Shown one piece after another: positions 34,635 through 46,841 of a DNA stretch of 64,000 nucleotides. The translations under genes and the position numbers were made by a program. Under the pieces are notes generated by a model, which searched no databases, was not told the origin of the DNA, and saw only the letters and a list, made by a program, of their open reading frames with translations. The DNA is from Limnoperna fortunei. Taxonomy: Eukaryota > Mollusca > Bivalvia > Mytilida > Modiolidae. The stretch's first letter is position 1, and every line of letters starts with the position of its first letter. The stretch spans positions 80,465,873-80,529,872 of the forward strand of contig OX104119.1 of assembly GCA_944474755.1 (NCBI GenBank), read 5' to 3'.

Positions 34635-37600
34635 TACAGATATAAAAACCCGTATACAAATATATTTTATCAGTTGAGTGCTGACATTCTATGATACCAC
34701 TTGTATCATGCATGAACCGAGAGAAACAACATCTAATTCCAAAAGACAGCAACTATTGAACGTATTAAAGATCTCAACCAAGGAAGAACTGCAAGCTTTC
34801 ATTTATTTTGTGATGCAGTGCGCGTGTTCTGTCCCGGAAGCAAATATTGTCGAAACATGAAAAACTCATACGAAGTCTGGCTGCCAAGCGATTTACACTA
34901 TCTCAGAGAAAACAGTTATTGTTGTAGCCGGAGTCAGACAGACTCGAATCGCGACTTAAGTGTTGACTTCCGCGTATAGTTAATGACCGACTACCTTAAC
35001 CACTGTGTTGATCTGTAGTATTGATCTGAAAATTATGCTACAAAAATATTTTTCGACAAAAAAGAATAATTTATTCACAGTGTCGAAATAAAAAACAGCT
35101 GTTGTGACGATCTACATGATTGTAAATTATTTTGTTCTGATCTCGATAGTGGATATATCTTGTTGTTACTATCTAAATAAATGACAATTATATTGTTGTG
35201 AAGATCTAGATTAATGACAATTCTATAAATGTTAATAATCTTGTGGTGAAAATCTAGATTTTATATCTATTATCTTGTTGTGCATATCTATAGCCGGATT
35301 GTCCAAGTGTACCACCGAATGACTATAGAAACACCGGACCCTTATTTTAACAGAAATAAAAAAAGGGGAAAAATGACTTAAAAATTCAAAAGATCAGAAA
35401 GATCTATACTACGCGTCAACGTGTTTTTGTGAGGGTTTTGTTTTGCGTGACAAATGAAATGTACTTACCGCATATGGATTTTCCATAGTACGTCAGCAAT
35501 TTTTTTCTAAAGGGGTCAAATATTTCTAATGTTGTTTACAAACGTTCGTTTGCTGTCAAGACGTACAATGGTATTCAGACAAACAGAGAGACTTGTCAGT
35601 TATTTCATTTTAATTATCTTGTTGTGAAATGCCTGTGAAGGAATGGTAAGAGGTTAATGTACAATTTTAAATTTTATTTTTCATTTTCATTTTCATTTAA
35701 CACTATTCGATAATAATTACATTAAAACAATGATTTTAATGTAAAATTAAGACCAACCATATTTGAAAAGTTGTTCTAAAAGTTTTGAAATAAATTTAAA
35801 TATTAGTTTGATTGGCTCCTAAATAGTTGATTGATAAAGAATCATGAAGACTATGATGAAATGAAGTTCTTTACGTCCGAGAACGACAAAGTTTGCTCTT
35901 TGTTAGTGGTTGTAGTTCCGTGGAATCTAGTATGGTTGTTTCATGAAAACCGGCATTCATTACACCTAGCACAGAACTCGTCAGATGCCTTCCTTCTAGA
36001 GAACGGGCCTGCTACGATGTAATGTTGGCATTCTACACATCGGTAGAAGAGTTATCCTTCTCGGACGTTTTGAAGGTCTTATATTTGTTTTATAGTCCAT
36101 TGTTAGGAATATTCATCGATGTTCATATATTCCTGAGTGTAGTCCGCTTCTGCATAAATTGCGTCGTTTTTCAAGTAGTTTTTACGCATTAATTTGATAC
36201 TGATATAAGTGTTGGTTCCTTTGTAAGTGTTGTTTACACAGTATATTTAGTTATGATAATTAGATCAAATATGAAACTATTTTAATGCTACAACATTAAA
36301 TATTGAAATAATTTCACGAGTTAAATAATTTTAGGTTAGGTTTTAGCAGAACATAAAGGCTATAGGTCTTGTTATTACAATTGACAACAATCTTATACTT
36401 TAATTGTAGAATTAGTCTACATCTGTCGTGCTATGTATGCTTTTAACATTATCATAACTAATTGTATGCATCGGCCACGACTAGACATTGAATTTCATTT
36501 TATATCAAGGAATGCCAGTTTTCACACTGAAGGTCGAGTTTCTTCTCCGAGTACTCTTGCTTCTTCACCAGAAAAAAATATAGCAATAAACCGTCCGAAC
36601 ACCATTCAAACAAAGAAATTATTTTATATCGCATTTACGCGTTTAAAATGAAGTTTACCACCTTAAAACCGAAAAAATCTATTACACAAGATTGTAAAAT
36701 CTGTTCTCTATATGGAAAAGTATGTTTTTGCTTATTGCTTAATTTTTCACAAATATCTTAACAAACCAACTGACAAAATATAGCAAAATTTCTGGTATTG
36801 TTTATGGCTTTTGAGACAACACATGAATGAAAGTTTCATGACCAATAGACACAATTTTATACCATTTCGGGGTTAAAATTTGAGTTCCGACAAATAGCAG
36901 ATTAATGAGTATCCATTAGCAGTTTGTGCATGCAGTCGGATGCAGCGAGATATGTTAGAGAATTTTTTTTTATTTTGATATTTGTAGTTATTTATTTTTA
37001 CAATAACAGTTATTTAAATTGCAAATTACAGAGTTATTGCCCTTTTCTAATAATTTTTTTTGTCCTGAGTAAGTAACAAACATCGGAGCACTTACGGTTT
37101 CCCACAAAACGTCTCTACTTTTGTTATATTTGTTTATTAAGAACCAACCCGTTTCCGTTTTAGAAAATTTTATACTCAGTTCTTCACGCCATATTTGTAT
37201 TCAAATTAGCTAAATACTAATTACTTTCCTATTTATAGTTGTGCATCTTCTGTCTTCATATCTCCTCCCATAATGTTCCCAAGTAGACAGAATTCACTCA
37301 AAAATTTACAAAGGCTGAAATTATAACTCATATTATTTAAGCTTTTGCGTCTTTCTTTTTTAATAAACTATTTTTGCTTGTAAATAGTTTTTATCTTTAC
37401 GTATTGACCTTTGAAATATGACAAACATTTTCAATGTTCTTTATCTTGTTTATCATTTTTAGTACCCCTTCATAGAAATTATGCATTATTACTGGATTCG
37501 ATTAAGATTTTAACTTTATTTAAATAGGTCATAACTGTAAAAACTGTTATGTCTTTGATTACTCTTAAACATATAAAGTCGTTTTACATTGAAAGTATTG

Positions 37601-38025
37601 ATCGACGTTTAAATATAGTGTTTTCTTGTTTTTCAAGTTATCCGATATTTTTAACCTTGAACCTTGCATGTGTAATATGTTAATAATATCTCTTAGGAAA
37701 TGCCAGACAAATATAGTTTGTTATAAAGAGTGCATCATTAATGTGGTTTGTGGATAAACATAGGCTGTCTGTTATGTAGGTCGCTGGGTATTAATACTCA
37801 GGGTAGTGAATTTAAAGGTAGGTTGTAGACAAAGACTGCACAAAAATAATTATTTTAATATGTCTTCATTTTGACAGAGATAGAGATTGTTACACAGGTG
37901 TACATTGTACTAAAAGGTTGTGCATTTAAACATACTTTCATTACAGTGCGCATTTAGTAGAGAACACATGACGAAGTACATCAGTCCTGTACATGTACGA
38001 ATACGAAAACTACATTTTAATTAGG

Positions 38026-38282
38026 TTTTTTGTTTGTTGAATTGTTGTTTAACGCCACTTTCAGCAATTTTTAGCTATATAATGGCGTCCAGTTTTTAAA
38101 AGGAATATAGCAAGAGTACAAGGAGAAAATCCCGACCTTCGGTAGAAAAACTGGCAATCCGTGTCAATTAAGATTGTAGTCGAGCGCACCCTTCCCGCAG
38201 TGAGACTCTAACATGCAATCTCGGTGTTGACAGACTGCGTTTAAACACCAGGTGACATAAGTTCGAGTGGGCATTTTAACCG
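38026..38282 (-). mobile_element. Minus-strand tRNA-derived SINE, copy B
   Basis: The reverse complement reads from a tRNA-like head (CTGTCAACACCGAGATTGCA, GTTAGAGTCTCACTGCGG) to the tail 'AAACTGGACGCCATTATATA', 'GCTGAAAGTGGCGTTAAACA'. Orthologues in C and D show that it predates the duplication. Confidence 0.75.
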
Positions 38283-38362
38283 ATTACGCACATGAAGGAA
38301 ACAAAACCTGCAGCAGAATAGTAGCTAAATGAGAAATAAATCATTCAATTACAATAACATCA

Positions 38363-38752
38363 CATTATGTGGCGATAAATGCATTTAATATACCAGGCAA
38401 TATAGGCACATAATGTGGCAATAAACACATTTAATATACCAGGCAATATAGGCACATAATGTGGCAATAAAAGCACTGTAATATACCAGGCAATATAGGC
38501 ACAAAATGTGGCAATAAAAGCAATGTAACATACCAGGCAATATAGGCACATAATGTGGCGATAAATACATTTAATATACCAGGCAAAATAGGCACATAAT
38601 GTGGCAATAAATACATTTAATATACCAGGCAAAATAGGCACCTAATGTGGCAATAAATACATTTAATATAACAGGCAATATGGGCACATAATGTGGCAAT
38701 AAATACATTTAATATACCAGGCAATATAGGCACATAATGTGGCAATAAAAGC
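38363..38752 (+). repeat. 46-bp minisatellite, copy B (about 8.5 units)
   Basis: This is the same unit as in copy A, with two variant units containing AAAAGCAATGTAA / AAAAGCACTGTAA. One 39-bp unit follows at about 38750-38800. Confidence 0.95.
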
Positions 38753-39109
38753 AATGTAGACAGCACAAGCTATAATAGTAACTACTAAAGATATGACAAG
38801 AGCATGAAATGTAAAAAAAATCCAAAATGTTCACTTAAAACATGTAGTATACATTAAAGCTGAGACACAAAACGTGAAGCATGCATTTATAGAGAGTATA
38901 TAAGCAGATAAGCAATTCCATAAATAGCACTAAGTATATACTCTTGTCAACACAAGCAGGATTAGAAGTGAGCATAAATCAAAGAAAACAACTGCTATAG
39001 ACAATATCATATTTTGAATTATAATGACTAAAGAATTCAAAAATATAGCAAATGAAAAACAAATCAAGCAAGTTGCATGCAAAGAAGCGACATTCCGAAC
39101 ATTTCAATT

Positions 39110-39835
39110 AATCTGTTAAATTTAGAAAAGCTACTTTATTTTTTGAAATGGTCAGTAAGGCTATTGCAGCGAGTGGCAAAATGGAATATATTATACCTGA
39201 AGGTATATTTATTAGATTTTATAAGGACACTTAAACAAACATGAGCTAAACTATTAAGCATTTTGAAAGTTGCCACTGCCATATTTCTTTGTCGTCTTAT
39301 ATTAAGTGAAGAAATCCTGGCCAGTCCCAAAGGTATTCGTATGAGCTGAACATCGTACACGGAACGCATTCCCCTTTACTGCTCTTTTTCTACCGATTTA
39401 GAATAATTGCCATAATACCAAGCCAGAAGTTAAAATTCCTGAGTTTAAAAGTGTGAAAAATTGCAAGTCTATTCAAAACAGTTCCCACACGTATGAGAAT
39501 ATTTAGCTGCTGAGATGCTTTCATTCTTACATTTCTTATATAAACATCAAAGTTTAGTATATAATAAATTTCAATATCAAATTATTTTACAGTACTTTCA
39601 CACGATAAACTGGCAGAGTGAATAAAAGTACATGGCTGTTTTCAAATGTTTCTTGTCAACTGCTAAGACCTTAAATTTATCAGGATTTACCTGAATTTTG
39701 CCATTTAAGCCATTCAAGTAGCTTAAAGGACTTAGATACCAAAGTCGACAAATGCGGTCACTCGTTTATTTTGGGAAAAGTCTGGCATGCCTAGTTTTAT
39801 ATTTATTGACCTCATAAATATTTATATTCTCATGA
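39110..39835 (-). pseudogene. CR1-like RT C-terminal remnant, copy B
   Basis: This is the orthologue of 22000-22705. An uninterrupted minus frame at 39369-39136 reads MRSVYDVQLIRIPLG..., RRQRNMAVATFKMLN and CLSVLIKSNKYTFRYN, and the upstream NPDKFKVLAVDKK piece lies near 39685-39640. It is not functional. Confidence 0.65.
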
Positions 39836-39876
39836 TGAGAATAAAAATTAAATTATCGAATAAATTATTGAATAAC

Positions 39877-40328
39877 TCGTCAGCTAATGATAAAGCAAGG
39901 ATATCTGACACCCTTACTTAGATAGGTCCTACATAAATTTAGAGAGAAAATCAGTCAGATACTGATTAAGCAAGGGTATCTGACACCCTTACTAAGATAG
40001 GCCTTACATAAATGTAGAGATTAAGTCGGTCAGCTTCTGTTAAAACAAGGATATCTGACACCATTACTTAGATAGGCCCGGCATAAATTTAGAGAGTAAG
40101 TCAGTCAGCTCCTGATAAAACAAGGATATCTGTCATTCTTACTTAGATAGGCCGTACATAAATTTAGAGAGTAAGTCAGTCGGATATTGATAAAGCAAGG
40201 AAATCTGACATCTTTACTTAGATAGGCCCAACATAAATATAGAGGGTAAATCAGTCAGCTCCTGATAAAGCAAGGATATCTGACACCCTTACTTAGATAG
40301 GCCCTACATAGATTTAGAGAGTAAGTCA
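39877..40328 (+). repeat. 75-bp array, copy B (6 units)
   Basis: Unit and end point are as in copy A. Confidence 0.95.
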
Positions 40329-40337
40329 AAGTACCTG

Positions 40338-41625
40338 TTGATTTTTCAGTTCCTAGTTCAACATTCGATTTTTCAGTTCCTAGTTCAACATTCGCAGTTC
40401 CTTGTTCAACATTCGATTTCTCACTTCCTAGTTCAACATTTGCAGTTCCTTGTTCAACATTCGCAGTTCCTTGTTCAACATTCGCAGTTCCTTGTTCAAC
40501 ATTCGATTTTTCACTTCCTAGTTCAACATTTGGAGTTCCTTGTTCAACATTCGCAGTTCCTTGTTCAACATTCGCAGTTCCTTGTTCAACATTCGATTTC
40601 TCAGTTCCTAGTTCAACATTTGCAGTTCCTAGTTCAACATTTGTAGTTTCTGGTTAAATATTCAAAATTTTTAGTTCCTCGTTCGACATTCGCAGTCCCT
40701 TGTTCAACATTCGATTTCGCAGTTCCTAGTTCAACATTCGCAGTTCCTAGTTCAACATTTGCAGTTCCTTGTTCAACATTCGCAGTTCCTTGTTCAACAT
40801 TCGATTTCTCAGTTCCTAGTTCAACATTTGCAGTTCCTAGTTCAACATTTGTAGTTTCTCGTTCAATATTCAAAATTTTTAGTTCCTCGTTCAACATTCG
40901 CAGTTCCTTGTTCAACATTCGATTTCTCAGTTCCTAGTTCAACATTCGCAGTTCCTAGTTCAACATTTGTAGTTTCTCGTTCAATATTCAAAATTTTTAG
41001 TTCCTCGTTCAACATTCGCAGTTCCTTGTTCAACATTCGATTTCTCAGTTCCTAGTTCAACATTCGCAGTTCCTAGTTCAACATTCGTAGTTTCTGGTTC
41101 AATATTCAAAATTTTTAGTTCCTCGTTCAACATTCGCAGTTCCTTGTTCAACATTCGCTGTTCCTTTTTCAACATTCGATTTCTCAGTTCCTAGTTCAAC
41201 ATTCGCAGTTCCTAGTTCAACATTCGTAGTTTCTGGTTCAATATTTAAAATTTTTAGTTCCTCGTTCACCATTCTATTTTTCAGTTCCTAGTTCAACATT
41301 TGCAGTTCCTAGTTCAACATTCGCAGTTTCTAGCTCAACATTCGTAGTTTCTGGTTCAATATTCAAAAATTTTAGTTCCTCGTTCAACATTTGCAGTTCC
41401 TAGTTCAACATTCGATTTTTCAATTCCTAGTTCAAAATTTGCAGTTCCTATTTCAACATTCGTAGTTACGATTCAATAGTCAAAAGTTTTAGTTCCTCGT
41501 TCAACATTAGCAGTTCCTAGTTCAACATTCACAGTTCCTAGTTCAACATTCGATTTTTCAGTTCCTAGTTCAACATTCGTTGTTTCTGGTTCAATGTTGT
41601 ACAAGGAACTGAAAAATCGAACGTT
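40338..41625 (+). repeat. 21-bp array with terminal hairpin, copy B
   Basis: The array runs to about 41592 and closes with the inverted unit. Hairpin arms 41545-41577 and 41593-41625 have three mismatches. Confidence 0.95.
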
Positions 41626-41879
41626 ACACATCCTACAACTCCTGACAGTTTGTTTGGCACACAAACATCCTATCTGAGGTTGGACACAGCCTGAGACTAT
41701 AGGTACATTGTATAAAACCGTTAACCGGGCTAGATAGATAAGATATTTAATACAGCTTATAGCACACGATAGGCCTTTTAACATAGTTTAAGGCGCTAGA
41801 TAGAACGTTTCACACACCTTACGGCACTATAAATACAGGATGACGTTTGACAGCCTACGGCGTTATACAGAACGCTTGA

Positions 41880-42045
41880 CAGCGTATGACTTTAGACAGG
41901 ACTTTTGACATCCTATGGAGCTAGACAGGACGTTTGAAAGATTACGGAGCTAGACAGGACGTTTGAAAGATTACGGAGCTAGACAGGACGTTTGAAAGAT
42001 TACGGAGCTAGATAGGACTTTCGATAGCTGACGAATCTTGACAGG
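41880..42045 (+). repeat. 29-bp array, copy B
   Basis: Three near-identical GACAGGACGTTTGAAAGATT units follow diverged ones. The array ends at GACAGGACGTATGACAAA, next to the deletion junction of this copy. Confidence 0.85.
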
Positions 42046-43479
42046 ACGTATGACAAAAATGGCGATTTTCCATAGTACGTCAGCAATATTTCTAATGTTG
42101 TTTACAAACGTTCGTTTGCTGTCAAGACGTACAATGGTATTCAGACAAACCGAGAGAATTGTCAATTATTTCATTTTAATTATCTTGAAATGCCTGTGAA
42201 GGAATGGTAAGAGGTTAGTGTACAATTTTAAATAGTATTTTTCATTAGGAGTAACACTATTCGATAATAATTACATTAAAACAATGATTTTCATGTAAAA
42301 TTAAGACCAAACATATTTGAAAAGTTGTTCTAAAAGTTTTGAAATAAATTTAAATATTAGTTTGATTGGCTCCTAAATAGTTGATTGGTAAAGAATCATG
42401 AAGACTAGGATGAATGAAGTTCTTTACGTCTGAGAACGACAAAGTTTGCTCTTTGTTAGTGGTTGTAGTTCCGTGGAATCTAGTATGGTTGTTACATGAA
42501 AACCGGCGTTCATTACACCTAGCACAAAACTCGTCAGATGCCTTTCTTCTAGAGATGTGGCCTGCTACGATGTAATTGTAGAATTATTCAACATCTGTAG
42601 TGCTATGTATGATTTTAACATTATCATGAACTAATTGTATGCATCGGCCACGACTAGACATTCAATTTCATTTTATATCAAGGAATGCCGGTTTTCACAC
42701 TGAAGGTCGAGTTTTTTCTTCGAGTACTCTTGCTTCTTCCCCCAAAAAAGAAATATAGCAATAAACCGTCCGAACAACATTCAAACAAAGAATTTTTATG
42801 GTTGTGCATCTTCTGTCCCCTCCCATAATGTTCCCAAGTAGACAGAATTCCCATGAAAATTTACAAAGGCTGAAATTATAACTCATATTATTTAAGATTT
42901 TAAGCTTTATCTTGTTTATCATTTTTAGTACCCCTTCATATAAATTATGTATTATTACTGGATTCGTTTAAGATTTTAACTTTATTTAAACTGTAAAAAT
43001 GTTATGTCATTGATTACTCTTAAACATATAATGTCGTTTTACATTGAAAGTATTGATCGACGTTTAAATATAGTTTTTTCTTGTTTTTCTAAGTTATCCG
43101 ATAGTTTTAACCTTGAACCTTGTATGTGTAATATGTTACTAATATCTCTTAGGAAATGCCGGACAAATATAGTTTGTTATAAAGAGTGCATCATTAATGT
43201 CGTTTGTGGATGAACATAGGCTGCCTGTTATGTATGTCGTTGGATATTAATACTCAGGATAGTGCTTTTAAAGGTAGGTTGTAGACAAAGACTGCACACA
43301 AATAATTATTTTAACATGTCTTCATTTTGACAGAGATAGAGATTGTTACACAGGTGTACATTGTACTAAAATGTTGTGCATTTAAACATACTTTCATTAC
43401 AGTGCGTATTGAGTAGAGAACACATGACGAAGTACATCAGTCTTGTACATGTACGAATACGAAAACTACATTTTAATTC

Positions 43480-43738
43480 GGGTTTTGTTTGTTGGATTGT
43501 TGTTTGACGCCACTTTCAGCAATTTTAGCTATATAATGGAGTCCAGTTTGTATTAGGAAGAAACCCAGAGCACAAAGGAGAAATTCCCGACCTTCGGTAG
43601 AAAAACTAGCAATCCGTGTCAATTAAGATTGTAGTCGAGCGCACCCTACCCGCAGTGAGCCTCTAACATGCAATCTCGGTGTTGACAGACTGCGTTTAAA
43701 CATTAGGTGACATAAGTTCGAGTGGGCTTTTTTACGGA
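43480..43738 (-). mobile_element. Minus-strand tRNA-derived SINE, copy C
   Basis: Orthologue of the copy B SINE at 38026-38282, with the same head and tail. Confidence 0.75.
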
Positions 43739-43819
43739 TTACGCACATAAAGTAAACAAAACCTGCAGCAGAATACAAGCTAAATGAAAAATAAATCATT
43801 CAAAAAAAACATCGCATAT

Positions 43820-43868
43820 TAAGACAATAAATACATTTAATATACCAGGCAATATAGGCACATAATGT
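43820..43868 (+). repeat. Single 46-bp unit, copy C
   Basis: One CATTTAATATACCAGG / CAATATAGGCACATAATG unit abuts the expanded 39-bp array. Confidence 0.85.
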
Positions 43869-45775
43869 GGCAATAACAGCAATGTAGACAGCACAAGCTA
43901 TTATAGTAACTACTAAAGCAATGTAGGCAGCACAAGCTATAATAGTAACTACTAAAGCAATGTAGGCAGCACAAGCTATAATAGTAACTACTAAAGTTAT
44001 GTAGACAGCACAAGCTATAATAGTAACTACTAAAGCAATGTTGACAGCACAAGCTATAATAGTAACTACTGAAGCAATGTAGGCAGCACAAGCTATAATA
44101 GTAACTACTGAAGCAATGTAGGCAGCACAAGCTATAGAAGTAACTACTAAGGCTACGACAAGCAATGTAGACAGCACAAGCTATAATAGTAACTACTAAA
44201 GCCATGTAGGCAGCACATGCTATAATAGTAACTACTAAGGCTATGACAAGCAATGTAGACAGCATAAGCTATAATAGTAGCTACTAAAGCAATGTAGGCA
44301 GCACAAGCTATGATAGTAAATACTAAGGCTATGACAAGCAATGTAGACAGCACATAGCTATAATAGTTACTACTAAAGAAATGTAGAAAGCACAAGCTAT
44401 AATAGTAACTACTTAAGCAATATAGACAGCACAAGCTATAATAGTAACTACTAAGGCTATGAAAAGCAATGTAGAGAGCACAAGCTATAATAGCAACTAC
44501 TAAAGCAATGTAGACAGCACAAGCTATAATAGTAATAACTAAAGCAATGTAGACAGCACAAGCTATAATAGAAACTACTAAAGCAATGTAGGCAGCACAA
44601 GCTATTATAGTAACTACTAAAGCAATGTAGACAGCACAAGCTATAATAGTAACTACTAAAGCAATGTTGACAGCACAAGCTATAATAGTAACTACTGAAG
44701 CAATGTAGGCAGCACAAGCTATAAAAGTAACTACTAAGGCTACGACAAGCAATGTAGACAGCACAAGCTATAATAGTAACTACTAAAGCAATGTAGGCAG
44801 CACAAGCTATGATAGTAACTACTAAGGCTATGACAAGCAATGTAGACAGCACAAGCTATAATAGTTACTACTAAAGAAATGTAGAAAGCACAAGCTATAA
44901 TAGTAACTACTTAAGCAATGTAGACAGCACAAGCTATAATAGTAACTACTAAGGCTATGAAAAGCAATGTAGAGAGCACAAGCTATAATAGCAACTACTA
45001 AAGCAATGTAGACAGCACAAGCTATAATAGTAACTACTAAAGATATGACAAGCAATGTAGACAGCACAAGCTATAATAGTAACTACTAAAGATATGACAA
45101 GCAATGTAGACAGCACAAGCTATAACAGTAACTACTAAAGCTATGACAACCAATGTAGATATCACAAGCTATAATAGTAACTACTAAGGTTATGACAAGC
45201 ATTGTAGACTGCACAAACTATAATAGTAACTACTAAAGCAATGTAGACAGCACAAGCTATAATAGTAACTACTAAAGCAATGTAGACAGCACAAGCTATT
45301 ATAGTAACTACTAAAGCAATGTAGACAGCACAAGCTATAATAGTTACTACTAAAGCTATGTAGACATCACAAGCTATAATAGTAACTACTAAAGCTATGA
45401 CAAGCAATGTAGACAGCACAAACTATAATAGTAACTACTAAAGATATGACAAGCAATGTAGACAGCACAAGCTATAATAGTAACTACTAAAGCTATGACA
45501 ACCAATGTAGACAGCACAAGCTATAATAGTAACTACTAAAGATATGACAAGCAATGTACACAGCACAAGCTATAATAGTAACTAATAAGGCTATGACAAG
45601 CATTGTAGACTGCACAAGCTATAATAGTAACTACTAAAGCAATGTAGACAGCACAAGCTATAATAGTAACTACTAAAGCTATGACAAGCAATGTAGACAG
45701 CACAAGCTATAATAGTAACTACCTAAGCTATGACAAGCAATGTAGACAGCACAAGCTATAAAAGTAACTAGTAAC
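43869..45775 (+). repeat. 39-bp minisatellite, copy C (about 46 units)
   Basis: The unit contains AGCAATGTAGACAGCACAAG, then CTATAATAGTAACTACTAA, and is 39 bp. A 49-bp variant adds AGCTATGACA. As 39 is 13 codons, minus-strand frames stay open for hundreds of bases, giving ALVVTIIACAVYI and CLHCFSSYYYSLC repeats. These are artefacts of the period. Confidence 0.95.
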
Positions 45776-46079
45776 GCCATGACAAGAGCATGAAATTTAA
45801 AACAAATCCCAAATTTAGACAGCTAAAACATGTAGTATACATTTAAGATGAGACAACAAAACGTGAAGCATGCATTTATATAGAGTATATAAGCAGATAA
45901 GCAATTCCATAAATAGCACTAAGTATATACTCTTGTCAAAACAAGCAGGATTAAAAGTGAGCATAAATCAAACAAAACAACTGCTATAGACAAAATCATA
46001 TTTTGAATTATAATAACTAAAGAATTCAAAAATATAGCAAATGAAAAACAAATCAAACAAGTTGCATGCAAAGAAGCGA

Positions 46080-46790
46080 CATTCCGAACCATTTAATTAA
46101 TCTGTTAAATTTAGAAAAGCTACTTTCTTTCTTGAAATTGTCTGTAAGGCTATTGCAGCAAGTGGAAAAATCCAACATATTATACCAGAAGGTATATTTA
46201 TTAGATTTTATAAGGACACGTAAACAAACATGAGCTAAAATATTAAGCATTTTGAAAGTTTCCACTGCCATAGTTCTTTGTCGTCTTATATTGAGGGAAG
46301 GAATTCTGGACAGTCCCAAAGGTATTCGTATTAGCTGCACATCGTACACAGAACGCATTCCCCTTTACTGCTCCTTTTCTACCGATTTAGAATAATTTCC
46401 ATAATAATTGCTGAGTATAAAAGTGTAAAAAATTGCAAGTCTATTCAAAACAGTTCCCACACGTATGAGAATATTTAGCTGCTGAGATGCTTTCATTCTT
46501 ACATTTCTTATATAAACATCATTGTTTAGTTTATAATAAATTTCAATATCAAATTATTTTACAGTACTTTCACACGATAAACTGTCAGAGTTAATAAAAG
46601 TACATGGCTGTTTTCAAATGTTTCTTGTCAACTGCTAAGACCTTAAATTTATCAGGCTTTACCTGAATTTTGCCATTTAAGCCATTCGAGTAGCTTAAAG
46701 GACTTAGATACCAAAGTCGACAACTGCGTTCACTCGTTTATTTTAGGACAAGTCTATCATGCCTCGTTTTATATTTATTGACCTCATTAA
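46080..46790 (-). pseudogene. CR1-like RT C-terminal remnant, copy C
   Basis: The minus frame 46358-46053 gives 'MRSVYDVQLIRIPLGLSRIP', RRQRTMAVETFKMLN, CLRVLIKSNKYTFWYN and a terminal NSLTDNFKKESSFSKFN-like helix that matches CR1-type ORF2 tails. This copy is the least damaged of the set, but it lacks the catalytic domain. Confidence 0.7.
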
Positions 46791-46841
46791 TATTTAATTT
46801 CTTATGATGAGAATATAAAATTAAATTATCGCTGAATAACT

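Larger units (their letters stand above)
18105..35869 (+). repeat. Macro-repeat copy A (contains the Gypsy insertion)
   Basis: The copy starts at the anchor TTTACGTCCGAGAAC near 18115. Other anchors are TCAAGGAATGCCAGTTTTCA (about 18759), ACTCTTAAACATATAATGTCG-like (about 20178), the 46-bp array, the minus LINE remnant, and the 75-bp, 21-bp and 29-bp arrays. The same anchors recur in the same order in B, C and D. Without the 9.17-kb Gypsy element and its target duplication the copy is about 8.6 kb. Between the arrays the sequence is AT-rich with no supported gene. Copies are clearly alignable by eye over kilobases. Confidence 0.85.
35870..42423 (+). repeat. Macro-repeat copy B
   Basis: It runs from the TTTACGTCCGAGAAC anchor to the next one. 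At 6.55 kb it is the shortest copy. Just after its 29-bp array, at about 42057, it jumps to the sequence seen in A near 35490 and in C near 51090, so about 1.8-1.9 kb is missing, including the site where the Gypsy element sits in A. Between the listed arrays the sequence is AT-rich with no supported gene. Confidence 0.85.
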
